Positions 10,496 to 20,372 of a DNA stretch of 64,000 nucleotides are shown here, one piece after another (the first letter of the stretch is position 1; the number at the start of each line of letters is the position of its first letter). This stretch comes from Corynebacterium testudinoris (lineage in GTDB: Bacteria > Actinomycetota > Actinomycetes > Mycobacteriales > Mycobacteriaceae): assembly GCF_001021045.1 (NCBI RefSeq), contig NZ_CP011545.1, positions 1,364,001-1,428,000 of the forward strand. The letters are read 5' to 3'. Both the position numbers and the translations under genes were made by a program. The notes below the pieces were generated by a model, which saw only the letters and a list, made by a program, of their open reading frames with translations, was not told where the DNA came from and made no database searches.

Positions 10496-10894
10496 CTAGT
10501 CCTTTGGGATGAGCGATCTCCGGATGATCAGCGCGCAGAACAGCGCAAACACGGCGTACATGGCGAGCAGGTATTGCGGCATCCGGTAGATCGACTCGTT
10601 GGGGATGAAGCGGGCCACCACCACCAAGGCCACTGCCACGATGAGGGCGATAATCTGCGAACGCCCCGACGCTTGATCCTTTCGAATCGTGGCAAACGCC
10701 CCGAGGATCGCCGCAGCGAGCAACAGGACGAGCATGCGCCCGGTGACGTCATAGGGCTGACCCCAGCCGTCGCTGAACACGGCGATGACGGTGAAGACCA
10801 GCAGTGCCAGCGCCAAGGCCATGAAGGCTCCGCCGACTCGAAGTGCCAGCGGGACTCGGAAGACGGGCTCAGGCTGATTCTGCTTTGTGCTCAT
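10496..10894 (-). CDS. Hypothetical four-helix membrane protein
   Basis: The 132 residues have four clear hydrophobic segments (ALALALLVFTVIAVF; MLVLLLAAAILGAFA; IALIVAVALVVVA; LLAMYAVFALFCALII) and a short charged N-terminus. No catalytic or transport motif can be seen. It is convergent with pyrD (4 bp apart at the 3' ends) and downstream of the PEBP gene on the same strand. Confidence 0.7.
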   Translation of the reverse strand: MSTKQNQPEPVFRVPLALRVGGAFMALALALLVFTVIAVFSDGWGQPYDVTGRMLVLLLAAAILGAFATIRKDQASGRSQIIALIVAVALVVVARFIPNESIYRMPQYLLAMYAVFALFCALIIRRSLIPKD

Positions 10895-10918
10895 AGCCTG
10901 TAGAGCCTACTTGGTCGC

Positions 10919-11458
10919 CTACGTGGTTTCAGACCAACCCCAAACAATGGACCGGCCGAGCGAATGGAAGTACAGATTGAAGCCCAGCACCGTTGCGGTG
11001 GAGTCCGGATCGATGTCAAGCTTGTCGACGTCCACGGCATGCACCGCAAACAGGTATCGGTGCGGCCCATGGCCTTCCGGAGGGTAGGGACCGTAGTAGG
11101 CCTTTTCTCCGCTATCGCCGGCGAGGGTGACCACTCCCTCAATTCCCAGATCCGAACTGGAACCGGCACCTGAGGCCAACTCGGTGACGGAGACGGGGAT
11201 GTTGAACACCGCCCAGTGCCAGTATCCCGACCCGGTGGGAGCATCCGGGTCGAAGCAGGTGATGGCAATCGACTTCGTGCCTTCCGGCAGATCCGACCAC
11301 GACAGCTGCGGGGAGATGCTCGCGGGGGCCCGCAGGGACTCCCCTAGCTCGTCTCCGTCCTGAAAATCGGTGGAGGTGAGAGTGAAGGAGGGCAGATCCT
11401 TCAGCGGTGCGTAGGGGTCGGGTCCGGGGAAACGGGGATCATCGGCGTAGGTACTCAT
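10919..11458 (-). CDS. YbhB/YbcL-family phosphatidylethanolamine-binding-fold protein (Raf kinase inhibitor-like)
   Basis: The 179 residues show the bacterial PEBP signature: ASISPQLSWSDLPEGTKSIAITCFDPDAPTGSGYWHWAVFNIP, containing the conserved DPDAP and the GxxHW-type motif, followed later by YYGPYPPEGHGPHRYLFAVHA. Family members bind small anionic ligands; the physiological ligand is not known, and Rv2140c is the mycobacterial relative that I recall near pyrD. Start at 11458 (MSTYADDPRF) is preferred; a GTG eight codons upstream overlaps the stop of the ABC transporter gene by four bases, so coupling is possible. Confidence 0.88.
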   Translation of the reverse strand: MSTYADDPRFPGPDPYAPLKDLPSFTLTSTDFQDGDELGESLRAPASISPQLSWSDLPEGTKSIAITCFDPDAPTGSGYWHWAVFNIPVSVTELASGAGSSSDLGIEGVVTLAGDSGEKAYYGPYPPEGHGPHRYLFAVHAVDVDKLDIDPDSTATVLGFNLYFHSLGRSIVWGWSETT

Positions 11459-11478
11459 ACCTTCTTTTGTACCCGAGA

Positions 11479-13272
11479 TCACATGTCGCCGCCGTTGTGA
11501 CCCTCCCAGCGGGAGTACAGCTCGGCGTAGCGCCCTCCCGCGGCAACCAGCTCGGCGTGAGTACCGCTTTCCACAATCCGCCCCAAGTCCATGACGAGAA
11601 TCCGATCGGCTTTCACGGCCTGATCCAACCGGTGGGCAACGATGAGGCTGGTCCTCCCGCGGGCCGCGGCGCTGGCGGCCTCTTCCAGTGCCCGCGCATC
11701 ATCGCTGCCTGCTTCCGACGTGGCTTCGTCCATGATGAGCACCGGCGGATCCCGCAAAATAATGCGGGCCAACGCCACCTGTTGGGCCGCCTCCGGCGGA
11801 AGTGGCTCCGCCCCGGCGCCAACCGGAGTATCCAGCCCAGCGGGCAAGTTCCGAGCCCACGCGGCCGATCCAGGCTTCAGTCCCGTGGCGGCCAAGGCTT
11901 CCAGGAGCTGCTCATCGCTGGCGTCGGCGGAAGCCATGCGCAGGTCCTCCCGCAGAGGACCGCTAAACAGGTGGACGTCCTGGGTGAGAAGGGTGACCTG
12001 CCGGGTGGTCCAGGCATCATCGACTTCAGCGGTGTCGATCCCATCAATGATGATGCGACCCGTGTTAGGGCGCTGCAGACCCGCGATGAGACCGGCCAGC
12101 GTGGACTTCCCCGCGCCAGAAGCCCCAACCAGGGCGGTCGTGGAACCGGCGGGCAAAGTGACAGAAATATCGGGGAGGATGGCCGCGCCACCCGGGTAAG
12201 AAAAACCGAGCTTGTCAATCGTGATTGTCGGCGCGGAGGTGAGATCGGCTGGGGACACGCGTTCGTCGTCACGCACTAAGTTGACCAGGGCGACAGCCCT
12301 GCCGAGGGACGTGCTGGCCTCCTGGATTTCGCCGGCGAAGAAGAGAACGTTGAAAACGTGCCCTTCGAGGCGGACGACGAGGACTACCGCTGCTGTGGCC
12401 GCGCCGAGGCTGATCTGTTCGGTGGTGACCAGCCACAAAGCGATCCCCAACGTGCCAGCCAACAAGGTGACGTAGGCGATGTTGCCGTAGCCCAACAGAC
12501 GCACGAAGAGTGGAGCGCGATCAGCCTGGGCTTGGACCGCAGCCCAGGAAGCCTGGCGCGTGCGGTCGAGGGACCAGGAACCCAAGCGGAGGGCTCGCAG
12601 CGTCGGCAAGCTGCGCACCGTATCCAACAGCACTGCATTGCGGCGGGCCTCCGCGGTGGACACGATGTTCGCGGCCTGGGGCATGCGCGGCAGGATCGAC
12701 TTCAGCAGGGGGATGATCACGACCACCATGAGCGCCAACGGGAAAATAAACTCCCAGCGGATGATCAGCAACGCAATGAGGGTGACGGGGAACATGAAAA
12801 CGGTGAGCACCAAACGCACTCCCACGGTCGACGCAACCCGCACGACCGTGTCGATATCATGAGTTAGCCGCGTGATCACCGTGCCCGTGCCCAGTTCCAG
12901 GACGTCCGGCACCGGCGCCCGCAACACCGATGACAAGGCGGCCCGGCGCAGGTCCACCGACAACATGCGGGTGCGCGCGAGGAGAAACCAGCCGGTGACC
13001 GCCCGGCCAGCCGTCTCCACCAACATGGCCACGCCCACGGCGATCAGCAGCCAGAGGAAACTGCTCATCGGCTCATCGAGAAGATCGACCGTCCGACCGA
13101 GTAAGGAGGCCGAAGCGGCCATCGCCCCCACCGTCAGGCCGACGATGACGCCCGTCCCGAGGTACCACGTCCACCGCGGGCTGGATGGCAGCGTCCGCAC
13201 CATCGCGAGGGACTGCCGCAAGCTCGCCGGCGCGAGCGCATCCTCCCGGTCGCTCAATTGCCAGGTTGTCAT
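11479..13272 (-). CDS. ABC exporter half-transporter, subunit with intact Walker A and degenerate signature
   Basis: The 597 residues consist of an N-terminal six-helix exporter domain (about 1-320) and a nucleotide-binding domain. Walker A is perfect ([10 protein letters not shown] near residue 385) and Walker B is [10 protein letters not shown]. The ABC signature expected as LSGGQ reads [14 protein letters not shown], so it is degenerate. The H-loop histidine is kept (IVAHRLDQA). The gene overlaps the upstream partner by four bases, so the two form a heterodimer. Heterodimeric exporters with one active site are a known class (drug, peptide or lipid export); the substrate cannot be inferred. 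Confidence 0.88.
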   Translation of the reverse strand: MTTWQLSDREDALAPASLRQSLAMVRTLPSSPRWTWYLGTGVIVGLTVGAMAASASLLGRTVDLLDEPMSSFLWLLIAVGVAMLVETAGRAVTGWFLLARTRMLSVDLRRAALSSVLRAPVPDVLELGTGTVITRLTHDIDTVVRVASTVGVRLVLTVFMFPVTLIALLIIRWEFIFPLALMVVVIIPLLKSILPRMPQAANIVSTAEARRNAVLLDTVRSLPTLRALRLGSWSLDRTRQASWAAVQAQADRAPLFVRLLGYGNIAYVTLLAGTLGIALWLVTTEQISLGAATAAVVLVVRLEGHVFNVLFFAGEIQEASTSLGRAVALVNLVRDDERVSPADLTSAPTITIDKLGFSYPGGAAILPDISVTLPAGSTTALVGASGAGKSTLAGLIAGLQRPNTGRIIIDGIDTAEVDDAWTTRQVTLLTQDVHLFSGPLREDLRMASADASDEQLLEALAATGLKPGSAAWARNLPAGLDTPVGAGAEPLPPEAAQQVALARIILRDPPVLIMDEATSEAGSDDARALEEAASAAARGRTSLIVAHRLDQAVKADRILVMDLGRIVESGTHAELVAAGGRYAELYSRWEGHNGGDM

Positions 13273-14861
13273 CCGAAATCCTCCACCGAATCAGCGACCG
13301 CAATCCATGCAGCCGAGGTCGTCACCACTACCGTCGACCGTTCCCGCCGCAGACGGGACACACTTTGCGCCACCGTATCCAGCGTCACCGCGTCCAAGCC
13401 CGTCGTTGGTTCATCCAACACCAACACATCCGGGTCGCGGACCAGCCAACGCGCCAGCGCCACGCGTTGTCTCTGTCCACCGGACAGGTTGAGGCCCGCC
13501 TCGCCGATCGGCGAATCCGGCAGCGTTCCCCCATCCATCCCACCGAGGCGAGTAATGATGTCGCCGCAAGCCGCGGCCGTGAGAGCAGCCTGCACCTTGT
13601 CCGGTGAGCTCGTACCCAGGGCATCGATATTGTCGGCCAATGAGCCTTCAAACACGGCCACCGTGTGCGGAGCCACGATGACGTCCGCGCTGCCCAGGTG
13701 CTCCAACTCATCGAGGCGGGTGCGGATCTTCTCAACTCCCGCCGCCGACGTCGCCGACCACACCGTGAGTCCCTTAGCCGGAAGAGGCTGACTCGAATTC
13801 TGCGGTGCTTGCGGAACCTCCAAATCGCCCACCAAATCACGAATACGCTGGGCGGACACTAGGCCTCGAGACCAATAATCCACCGCGAAACTCAACGAGT
13901 AGCCCAGGAACATCAATGCCGGCGGCACCAGCAACGACGCCGTGACCAACCCTGCCGGGCTCATCATCCCATCTCGAGCCATGAGCATCGCCGCCACCAG
14001 AATCCCGATTATCGACGCCGTCGGCACCAACTGCCGCACCAACGTCAACCACCCCGTCAGCCGCGCCTCGACGAGCATGACCCGCAGCGCCTTACCCGTA
14101 GCCACCTCAAAGCGCTCCGTCGACGCATCCACCGCGCCCAAGCCCTTCACCACCCGCGACCCCTGCGCCAGGTCCGTTGCCAGGGACATTGCATGTCCCT
14201 CCGCTTCTCGACGCCTCGCTGCCACCCGTGCCAAAGGTCGAGCCGTCGCCAGCGTTGCCACCGCCGTCAACACACCCGCCAACAACGTCAGCACCCCCAA
14301 CCACGGCTGCAAAAACCCAACCGCAATTGCCGTACCCACGAGATAGGACGACATCATCACCGGCCAGTTGGTTAACTGCTTCAACTCGCCCATCTGATAA
14401 GAATCAGCATCCACCGTGTTCAGCACCTGGCCCGGCGTCAGCGACGTAGGAATCGCCCCCACCAGCCGAGACGTCAACGACATCCGCACCGAGTTCACCG
14501 TCCGAGACGCCGCCAAATCCGTCAGCGCATCGCTCGTACCCTCCGCTATCCAACCGAAGAAACTTAAACCCGCCACCGCGACAATCGTCAACACCGCGAT
14601 TGTCACCGACCGCTCCTCGAACGTCGCCTGCGAGCCTTCAGAAACCATCACCGAAACAAGGATCATCTGGACCTGCGCCAACAAGACACAAGCAATCACG
14701 ACCGCAACCGCACGGCCATGCAACTTCAACATCTCGACGGCACCCTGGCGCCGCGAAGTCCACTTCTCAGGAGCCACGACCGGGTCATCAGAGGGCACCT
14801 GAGCAGGGACAAACCACGACCACGTGGCCATCCGCTTCAGGGGAGAGTACGTACGCTTCAT
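13269..14861 (-). CDS. ABC exporter half-transporter, subunit lacking Walker A
   Basis: The 530 residues hold a six-helix domain (about 55-330) and a shortened nucleotide-binding domain. Where Walker A should stand the sequence reads [16 protein letters not shown], with no GxxGxGKS/T at all. The signature is canonical ([17 protein letters not shown]) and Walker B is [12 protein letters not shown]. The H-loop has no His ([14 protein letters not shown]). This half can complete one ATP site through its signature but cannot bind ATP itself, complementing its partner exactly. It is about 65 residues shorter than the partner, mostly from the NBD. Initiation at 14861 lacks a ribosome site; MATWSW ten codons later is an alternative. 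Confidence 0.85.
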   Translation of the reverse strand: MKRTYSPLKRMATWSWFVPAQVPSDDPVVAPEKWTSRRQGAVEMLKLHGRAVAVVIACVLLAQVQMILVSVMVSEGSQATFEERSVTIAVLTIVAVAGLSFFGWIAEGTSDALTDLAASRTVNSVRMSLTSRLVGAIPTSLTPGQVLNTVDADSYQMGELKQLTNWPVMMSSYLVGTAIAVGFLQPWLGVLTLLAGVLTAVATLATARPLARVAARRREAEGHAMSLATDLAQGSRVVKGLGAVDASTERFEVATGKALRVMLVEARLTGWLTLVRQLVPTASIIGILVAAMLMARDGMMSPAGLVTASLLVPPALMFLGYSLSFAVDYWSRGLVSAQRIRDLVGDLEVPQAPQNSSQPLPAKGLTVWSATSAAGVEKIRTRLDELEHLGSADVIVAPHTVAVFEGSLADNIDALGTSSPDKVQAALTAAACGDIITRLGGMDGGTLPDSPIGEAGLNLSGGQRQRVALARWLVRDPDVLVLDEPTTGLDAVTLDTVAQSVSRLRRERSTVVVTTSAAWIAVADSVEDFG

Positions 14862-14995
14862 AGTGATTCAAAAGAGTAGCAGTTACACCCCTGTAACTAC
14901 CCGTGACATGCGGATTTGTGTCCACCATAAAGTTGCGGCTACAGTAATGCGAGTGCCCAGCCGAGAGGGTGAGCATGAAAATTGAAAAACACCCA

Positions 14996-15084
14996 GCCCG
15001 GGTGGCGGAATGGCAGACGCGCTAGCTTGAGGTGCTAGTGTCCTACTAACGGACGTGGGGGTTCAAGTCCCCCCTCGGGCACCA
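14996..15084 (+). tRNA. tRNA-Leu (GAG)
   Basis: The acceptor stem gcccggg pairs with ctcgggc (one G-T pair). The D-arm, an anticodon stem ctagc/gctag with loop ttGAGgt, a long variable arm typical of leucine (tcctactaacgga) and the T-arm with gttcaa follow. CCA is encoded at 15082-15084. Its 3' end is the apparent attachment site of the island that begins just downstream. Confidence 0.96.
15070..15083 (+). repeat. Left attachment-site core (attL) at the 3' end of tRNA-Leu
   Basis: The 14 bases ccccctcgggcacc of the tRNA 3' end recur exactly at 47650-47663 in the same orientation. Integrative elements commonly use tRNA 3' ends and leave such direct repeats. Everything between is accessory in character; the genes outside are core. 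Confidence 0.65.
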
Positions 15085-15108
15085 TGAGCGGTCCTCGAAC
15101 CGCATGGA

Positions 15109-15158
15109 CCGGAGGTCACAAACTCGAAAGGGTTTGTGACCTCCGGTTTCTTTTGTTT
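15109..15158 (+). terminator. Rho-independent terminator after tRNA-Leu
   Basis: A 15-bp perfect stem (15109-15123 with 15132-15146) with an 8-nt loop is followed by tttcttttgttt. It would end the tRNA transcript. From here to the first IS6 element (15275) no gene is visible. Confidence 0.9.
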
Positions 15159-15274
15159 CTGGGATCGGCTGGTTGCGGAATGGGCTTTGGGGGAATCTTG
15201 CCCGCAGGTTCTGGTCTGGCGTGGAGGAGAGCAATTAAACAGGGGTTGATTGGGTGGGAGGAGTGAGAAATTTC

Positions 15275-16118
15275 GGTGCTGTTGCAAGCTTCGGATGGAG
15301 AGCTGTGACAGTCCCGTCTTTTATCCTCTGAGGCTCGCGGCGTGCCGGCGTTCTCAGGCAGCCTCGAAAACTCGGCTGACGATCACGGCATCCGGGTTCG
15401 GGTGCCCGTAGGCAAACATCGTGCCCTGGCCTTTCCGTAGTGAGTGCATCGCCTCCATCCCCTTCAACGTCCGATACGCCGATGTCCTATTTTTAAACGC
15501 GCCCTTTGGCCCCAGGATTCGTTTCAACCGGCCATGATCGCCTTCGATGACGTTGTTGAGGTATTTCACCTGCCGGTGTTCCACGGTTGGCGGGCAGATT
15601 CCCTCCGACGTCAGCTCGACAATCGCCTTGGCCAGTGAGGGGGCTTTGTCGGTGCTGATCACCCGCGGGTACCCGGCTGCGGTATTCGACCGCAGCGTTT
15701 TCGCCAGGAAACGCTTGGCCGCCGCGACGTTGCGTTTGGGGGAAAGGTAGAAGTCCAGGGTCTGGCCGCCGGCGGTGATCGCCCGATAGAGGTAGCACCA
15801 CTTCCCCCCGACCCGGATATAGGTCTCATCCACCCGCCAGGACCGGGCCTGCCAATCGGGTACCTGCCGGTGCCAGCGGGTTTGCTTGTCCAGCTCGGGG
15901 GCATATTTCTGGACCCAGCGGTAGATGGTGCTGTGATCGACCGGCACGCCGCGCTCGGTCATCATTTCCTCCAGATCGCGGTAGCTCACCCCGTAGCAGC
16001 AGTACCACCGCACCGCCCACAGGATGACCTCGCGAGGGAAATGACGACCCGAGAAGATACCCATGACCGTGATCATTCCACGGCCCTCGCCATCCCGCCC
16101 CCACTTTGCAACAGCACC
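15275..16118 (-). mobile_element. IS6-family element, IS1628-like, copy 1 (diverged copy)
   Basis: 844 bp bounded by ggtgctgttgcaagctt at the left and its imperfect inverse ending acagcacc at the right. Contains one transposase gene. The 8 bp outside each end (gaaatttc and gatggagg) do not match, so the original target duplication has been lost by rearrangement. The sequence differs from copies 2-4 more than they differ from each other. Confidence 0.9.
15354..16064 (-). CDS. IS6-family transposase (IS1628-like), copy 1
   Basis: The 236 residues from MGIFSGRHFPRE are the normal length for this group. The DDE triad is visible: D in VDETYIRVGGKW, D in ISTDKAPS and E in VIEGDHGRLKR. The HTH-like N-terminus (ILWAVRWYCCYGVSYRDLEEMM) is present. 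An extra four codons upstream are open. Compared with copy 2 it carries several substitutions (HRQ for YRQ, TAAGYPRV for TITGFPRV), so it arrived separately or earlier. It looks intact. Confidence 0.95.
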   Translation of the reverse strand: MGIFSGRHFPREVILWAVRWYCCYGVSYRDLEEMMTERGVPVDHSTIYRWVQKYAPELDKQTRWHRQVPDWQARSWRVDETYIRVGGKWCYLYRAITAGGQTLDFYLSPKRNVAAAKRFLAKTLRSNTAAGYPRVISTDKAPSLAKAIVELTSEGICPPTVEHRQVKYLNNVIEGDHGRLKRILGPKGAFKNRTSAYRTLKGMEAMHSLRKGQGTMFAYGHPNPDAVIVSRVFEAA

Positions 16119-16228
16119 GATGGAGGCAATGTGCTCGACTCATGAAAGGGGCAGGAGACGATGTTCGCCTACGGGCACCCGAATCCGGATGCAGTGATCG
16201 TCACCCGGTTCTTCGAGACGCTCTGACA
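16119..16228 (+). pseudogene. Remnant of an IS6-family transposase 3' end
   Basis: Directly abutting copy 1, the plus strand reads MEAM, then after a frame disturbance KGQETMFAYGHPNPDAVIV and TRFFETL before a stop. This matches the last 35 residues of IS1628-type transposases. It is in the orientation opposite to copy 1 and has no terminal repeat, so it is an older copy cut by copy 1 or by recombination. Confidence 0.7.
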
Positions 16229-16331
16229 ACGCCGGCACACAGCGGCCATCAGGGAATGAGAAACTGAATCTTCACGACCCTCCGCCGAACTAGGCAACCG
16301 TCCCCCACATCACCTCGATGAATTCAAGCTA

Positions 16332-16964
16332 TTAAATATCGCCCACGATTTCATCGAAAGTGGGTACCGGACCATAGAATTCCTCGGCATAGTTTGTGAC
16401 GAGGCACAGCAACTCAAACTCCCGGTTGAGCATTGCAGCCAGTTCAGGGAAGTCAGCGTTTTCCTGAGATGCAGGGAGCAATCCTGCGTACCGAAACGCG
16501 GTCCCTGCACCATCGGCCTCGTGAAGCTTGGTAAGCATTCCCTCGATCGACTTCGGGAACGCCTCCGGCAGCTCCAGTGCATCGAAGTGTTTCTTCGCTT
16601 CGTTTAAGAGCCGGTACAGGTTGTGGCCCAATTTCTTCTTGAAATGCTCTTCCGACCGCGCTTCTAGAAGCTCTGGAGTTCGCCCCTCCCTGTATCGAAT
16701 TCTGAGCAAGACAAGAGAGCGGATGGTGTTCTTCAGTTGGAGTTCGAACGCCTGGCGGTAGAGCGTCAAGAATGGCAGCAGCAGACAATCATCGATTGGC
16801 TTGCCGCTGAACGTCCTTGCGAGTCGCTGGGCCGAGAAGTGATAGGCATGCGCGTACTCGTCGTCTGTTTGGTAGGGATATCTCACTACCAATCTGCTGT
16901 AGTCCTTGTTCGGGAACGACGTAAGCAGCCGCAGAGGTGTCTGCTTCTTATCCTGCTTGTCCAT
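16332..16964 (-). CDS. Hypothetical protein with HEPN-like helical pattern
   Basis: 210 residues, soluble. The central part LYRQAFELQLKNTIRSLVLL followed by LGHNLYRLLNEAKKHFDAL resembles the helical hairpin and G/H-containing second helix seen in HEPN-type proteins, but the RxxxxH RNase motif is not evident, so this assignment is weak. A ribosome site (TAAGGA) precedes the ATG at 16964. It is divergent from the type I restriction operon, with about 236 bp between the two starts, so it may be an accessory of that system or an independent gene. Confidence 0.68.
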   Translation of the reverse strand: MDKQDKKQTPLRLLTSFPNKDYSRLVVRYPYQTDDEYAHAYHFSAQRLARTFSGKPIDDCLLLPFLTLYRQAFELQLKNTIRSLVLLRIRYREGRTPELLEARSEEHFKKKLGHNLYRLLNEAKKHFDALELPEAFPKSIEGMLTKLHEADGAGTAFRYAGLLPASQENADFPELAAMLNREFELLCLVTNYAEEFYGPVPTFDEIVGDI

Positions 16965-17200
16965 ATTCCTTACCTAACCACAGATGTACGAAGGGCGAGC
17001 ACGAGGTGCTGCTGCAAGTAGGAGTCCATCCCTCTTTCGATCATGCTTTCTACTTCGTCCCGGCTACTTCGTCCCGGAATTGTCCGGCCAAGAAGGCATG
17101 GTCTCCCATACGGATGGTGAGGCCGGACGTTCTCAATCGGGCGGCGGCCCAGTACTGTCATCTGCAGGTTTGTATTGAAGTGGAAAAGGGGAAATGAGAC

Positions 17201-19135
17201 ATGGCTTCATCAGCTTCGCTCTATCAGGCGGTCTGGCAGACAGCGGACACGTACTTGCGAGGGGTGGTCCCCCGCCAGTCCTACGGCGACTACATCCTCC
17301 CCTTCACCGTTCTGCGTCGCCTGGAATGCCTGCTCGAGCCAACGAAAGCTGATGTGCTGCAGACGATCAAGCACACCAAGTTCCCGGAGGCCATGTGGGG
17401 GCCGCTGATCCGGTCGGACCATGGTCTGTCGTTCTACAACACCTCCGAGCTGTCCATGGGGCTGATCGGCGGCAGCGACGACCACGTCAAGCAGGGCATG
17501 CTCACCTACCTAGACGCTTTCTCTGACAATGTCCGCGATGTGTGGACGGCGTTCAAGTTCCCCGAGCTGCTGACCAAGCTGGAGGAGAACAACGTCCTGT
17601 GGGGTGTCGTCAGGCACTTCGCGGGCATCGATCTATCCGATGAGGCTCTTGGTGAAAACGCCATGGCCGATCTCTTCGAGAATCTCATGTACCGCAGCTT
17701 CAGCGAGAACGGGCAAGTCGCCGGTGAGTTCTACACCCCGCGCGACACCATCCGCCTGATGGTCGATGTGCTGCTGTCTAGCGACGATGACGGTCTCTAC
17801 GGTCAGGCGCCAGCGCGTACCGTCTATGACCCGGCGGCCGGTACCGGCGGCATGCTGCTGGTGGCCAAGCGGGCCATGGAGGAACTCAACCCGAAGATCC
17901 AGGTGTCTGTCTACGGCCAGGAGATGATGTCCGAGTCCCTGGCCCTGGGCAAGTCCGACCTCATCGTGTCCGGCCTCTCCCCGGACGCGATCCGCGACGG
18001 TGACACCCTGGCCAACGACCGCTACGAGGGCGAGTTGTACGACTACGTCCTCTCCAACCCGCCCTACGGGACTGACTGGAAGAGGTCTAAGGACGCCGTC
18101 GAACGGGAAGCCAAGATCGAAGGCTCGCGGTTCAGCCATGGTCTACCGCCGGTGTCCGACGGTCAGATGCTGTTCCTGAGCCATGTGGTCCACAAGCTCA
18201 AGGAGAAGGAACACGGCACCACCAAGGGTGGTCGAGCCGGCGTGGTCACCAATGGCTCGCCGCTATTTACCGGAGGTCCGGAGTCCGGTCCAGATCAGAT
18301 CCGCAACTGGCTGATCAACGGCAACCTCATCGACGCGATCATCGCCCTGCCGACAGCGATGTTCTATAACACCGGCATCGCCACCTACGTGTGGATCCTG
18401 GATAAGAACAAGGAAGACAAGCGTGACGGCAAGATCCAGCTGATCGACGCCACTGGCGTCTGGTCCGCCATGCGCAGAAGTATGGGTAACAAGCGGCGTG
18501 AGTTCTCCGATCAGGACCGCGAGTTCATCCTCGGGCTCTACAACGCCTTCGAGGACGCCGATCCGGAGTACTCCAAGGTGGTCACCCCGGAGGAACTGGG
18601 CTTCCAGGATGTGCCCATGTACCGGGTAATGCGATATGCGACGCTCATCACCGAGGAGACCGTGGCTGCGGCCATCGACCACAAGCAGGCGCTGACTGGC
18701 CATGAAGCAGTGGTGCGCTCCTGCGACGGTGTCGTCTGGAACGACCTTCCGGCACACCTGAAGAAGGAAGCCAAGGCGGCCGGACTAAAGATGAGTATCG
18801 GTCTACTCGCCCACATCATGACGACCGTGGCCGTCGAGGACGATAGTGCCCCGGAAGCTATCGATCACAAGGGCAACAAAGTCATTGACAAAGCGTCTAA
18901 GATCACCGAGCGCATCCCACTGACCGAGGACGTCGACGAGCACATGGCCCGGGAGGTGCTGCCCTTCGCGCCCGACCTAGTGTGGGACATGACCGAAGCC
19001 AAGATCGGCTACGAGATTCCCATGACGAGGCTGTTCTACAAGCCGGAGGAAATGCCAACGTTGGAAGAGCTCGATGCCGAGATCGAGACTGTGCTCGAAT
19101 CGATCCGTGCACGCTTCCAGGAAGTGAAAGAATGA
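17201..19135 (+). CDS. hsdM: Type I restriction-modification system, DNA methyltransferase subunit
   Basis: 644 residues. The N-terminal helical HsdM domain (about 1-150) is followed by the N6-adenine methyltransferase fold with the SAM-binding motif DPAAGTGGMLLVA near residue 210 and the catalytic motif NPPYG near residue 287. It methylates adenine at sites chosen by HsdS, forms M2S for modification and R2M2S for restriction. It is longer than EcoKI HsdM (about 530) but typical of the actinobacterial group, with an extra C-terminal region. Stop overlaps the hsdS start by four bases (ATGA). Confidence 0.95.
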   Translation: MASSASLYQAVWQTADTYLRGVVPRQSYGDYILPFTVLRRLECLLEPTKADVLQTIKHTKFPEAMWGPLIRSDHGLSFYNTSELSMGLIGGSDDHVKQGMLTYLDAFSDNVRDVWTAFKFPELLTKLEENNVLWGVVRHFAGIDLSDEALGENAMADLFENLMYRSFSENGQVAGEFYTPRDTIRLMVDVLLSSDDDGLYGQAPARTVYDPAAGTGGMLLVAKRAMEELNPKIQVSVYGQEMMSESLALGKSDLIVSGLSPDAIRDGDTLANDRYEGELYDYVLSNPPYGTDWKRSKDAVEREAKIEGSRFSHGLPPVSDGQMLFLSHVVHKLKEKEHGTTKGGRAGVVTNGSPLFTGGPESGPDQIRNWLINGNLIDAIIALPTAMFYNTGIATYVWILDKNKEDKRDGKIQLIDATGVWSAMRRSMGNKRREFSDQDREFILGLYNAFEDADPEYSKVVTPEELGFQDVPMYRVMRYATLITEETVAAAIDHKQALTGHEAVVRSCDGVVWNDLPAHLKKEAKAAGLKMSIGLLAHIMTTVAVEDDSAPEAIDHKGNKVIDKASKITERIPLTEDVDEHMAREVLPFAPDLVWDMTEAKIGYEIPMTRLFYKPEEMPTLEELDAEIETVLESIRARFQEVKE

Positions 19136-20370
19136 GGGAACTTGACGTTCGTAAGGCGACGCACTTCGCAAACATTCCAGATGATTGGAAGGTAGTCCCT
19201 CTCCTCCACGCGACCAAATACGCAACTGGGTTCACTCCTCCTTCGGGAAATGAGAGCTATTACGGCGATGATTACCCGTGGGCAAACATCTCCGACCTCG
19301 ACGGGAGAAGAGTTCTTTCGGAAACGCAGCGGGGATTGTCACTTCATGCGATTAACAAGTTTCCAGACGAGCGCCCCGCGCCAAAGGGGTCTCTGCTTTT
19401 CTCCTTTAAACTTTCGCTTGGGAATGTCGCCATAGCGGGGAGAAATCTGTATACCAATGAAGCCATTGCAGCTTTTGTTCCTGGCAAAGAATTGAACATA
19501 AACTATGCTTACTACTGCTTCCCGGTATTTCTCCCCCTATACTCTCAGACCAACATTTACGGAGCAGAGCTGCTCGGTGGATCGAGATTCGAGAGAACGA
19601 AGATTCCGCTCCCTCCTCTGCACGAGCAGCATCGCATCGCTCAATACCTGGATCGGGAGACTGCCGAGATAGACGCTGCGGTGGCTGACTTGGAAAAGTA
19701 CGTTGAGCTGATGAAAAAGCGAAAATTGGCACGAATCGAATCCGTTCTAAGCGATATGGAATATCGAATGTGCCCAGTGGGGGTGCTGGCCGATGTCACA
19801 TTGGGGAAAATGGTATCGCCAAAAGCGCCCGAAGCTGGTGGCGTAGAACGGCAGTATCTCCGAGCGGCGCATGTGCAGCCCGGTGGCAGACTTGATCTCG
19901 CTGTGACAGAAAAGAAGATGTGGTTCTCCGAAAGCGAACTGCAGCGTCTGGATTTGCTTGCAGGCGACGTGGTTGTTGTTGAGGGTGGAGCAGGCTTCGG
20001 ACGAAGCGCTTACCTCGAGTCGGACTTAGAAGAATGGGGATTTCAGAACTCCATTAATCGAGTTCGAGTTAACCCCTCCCAAGCTGACGGAAGATTTGTC
20101 CATTTGATGTTAAATCGTGCACTTCTTAACGGCTCTATTGGAGTTTCAGTAGACACCGCCACATTGCCTCATTTCACTGCAGAAAAACTGGCTCGCTTCC
20201 GGATTCCTATTTGCGAGATTCATAAGCAGAAGGAAGTTTCTCAAAAGATTCACGAAGATACGTTGACTACAAATAGTCTCATCGCCGAGTCAAACAAACT
20301 TCGCAACCTGCTCCTGAAGCGTCGCTCCGTCCTCATCACTGAGGCCGTCACCGGCCGAAAGCAGGTCTGA
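19132..20370 (+). CDS. hsdS: Type I restriction-modification system, specificity subunit
   Basis: 412 residues in the classical layout: TRD1 (about 1-150), central conserved region with coiled coil (PLPPLHEQHRIAQYLD then DAAVADLEKYVELMKKRK), TRD2 (about 215-360) and C-terminal conserved region (IPICEIHKQKEVSQKIHE through LLLKRRSVLITEAVTG). The two TRDs read the two halves of the bipartite target. The base composition of the TRD parts is visibly more AT-rich than hsdM and hsdR on either side, as expected for exchange of specificity domains. The start overlapping hsdM is chosen; the frame is open further upstream inside hsdM. Confidence 0.94.
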   Translation: MRELDVRKATHFANIPDDWKVVPLLHATKYATGFTPPSGNESYYGDDYPWANISDLDGRRVLSETQRGLSLHAINKFPDERPAPKGSLLFSFKLSLGNVAIAGRNLYTNEAIAAFVPGKELNINYAYYCFPVFLPLYSQTNIYGAELLGGSRFERTKIPLPPLHEQHRIAQYLDRETAEIDAAVADLEKYVELMKKRKLARIESVLSDMEYRMCPVGVLADVTLGKMVSPKAPEAGGVERQYLRAAHVQPGGRLDLAVTEKKMWFSESELQRLDLLAGDVVVVEGGAGFGRSAYLESDLEEWGFQNSINRVRVNPSQADGRFVHLMLNRALLNGSIGVSVDTATLPHFTAEKLARFRIPICEIHKQKEVSQKIHEDTLTTNSLIAESNKLRNLLLKRRSVLITEAVTGRKQV

Positions 20371-20372
20371 TC

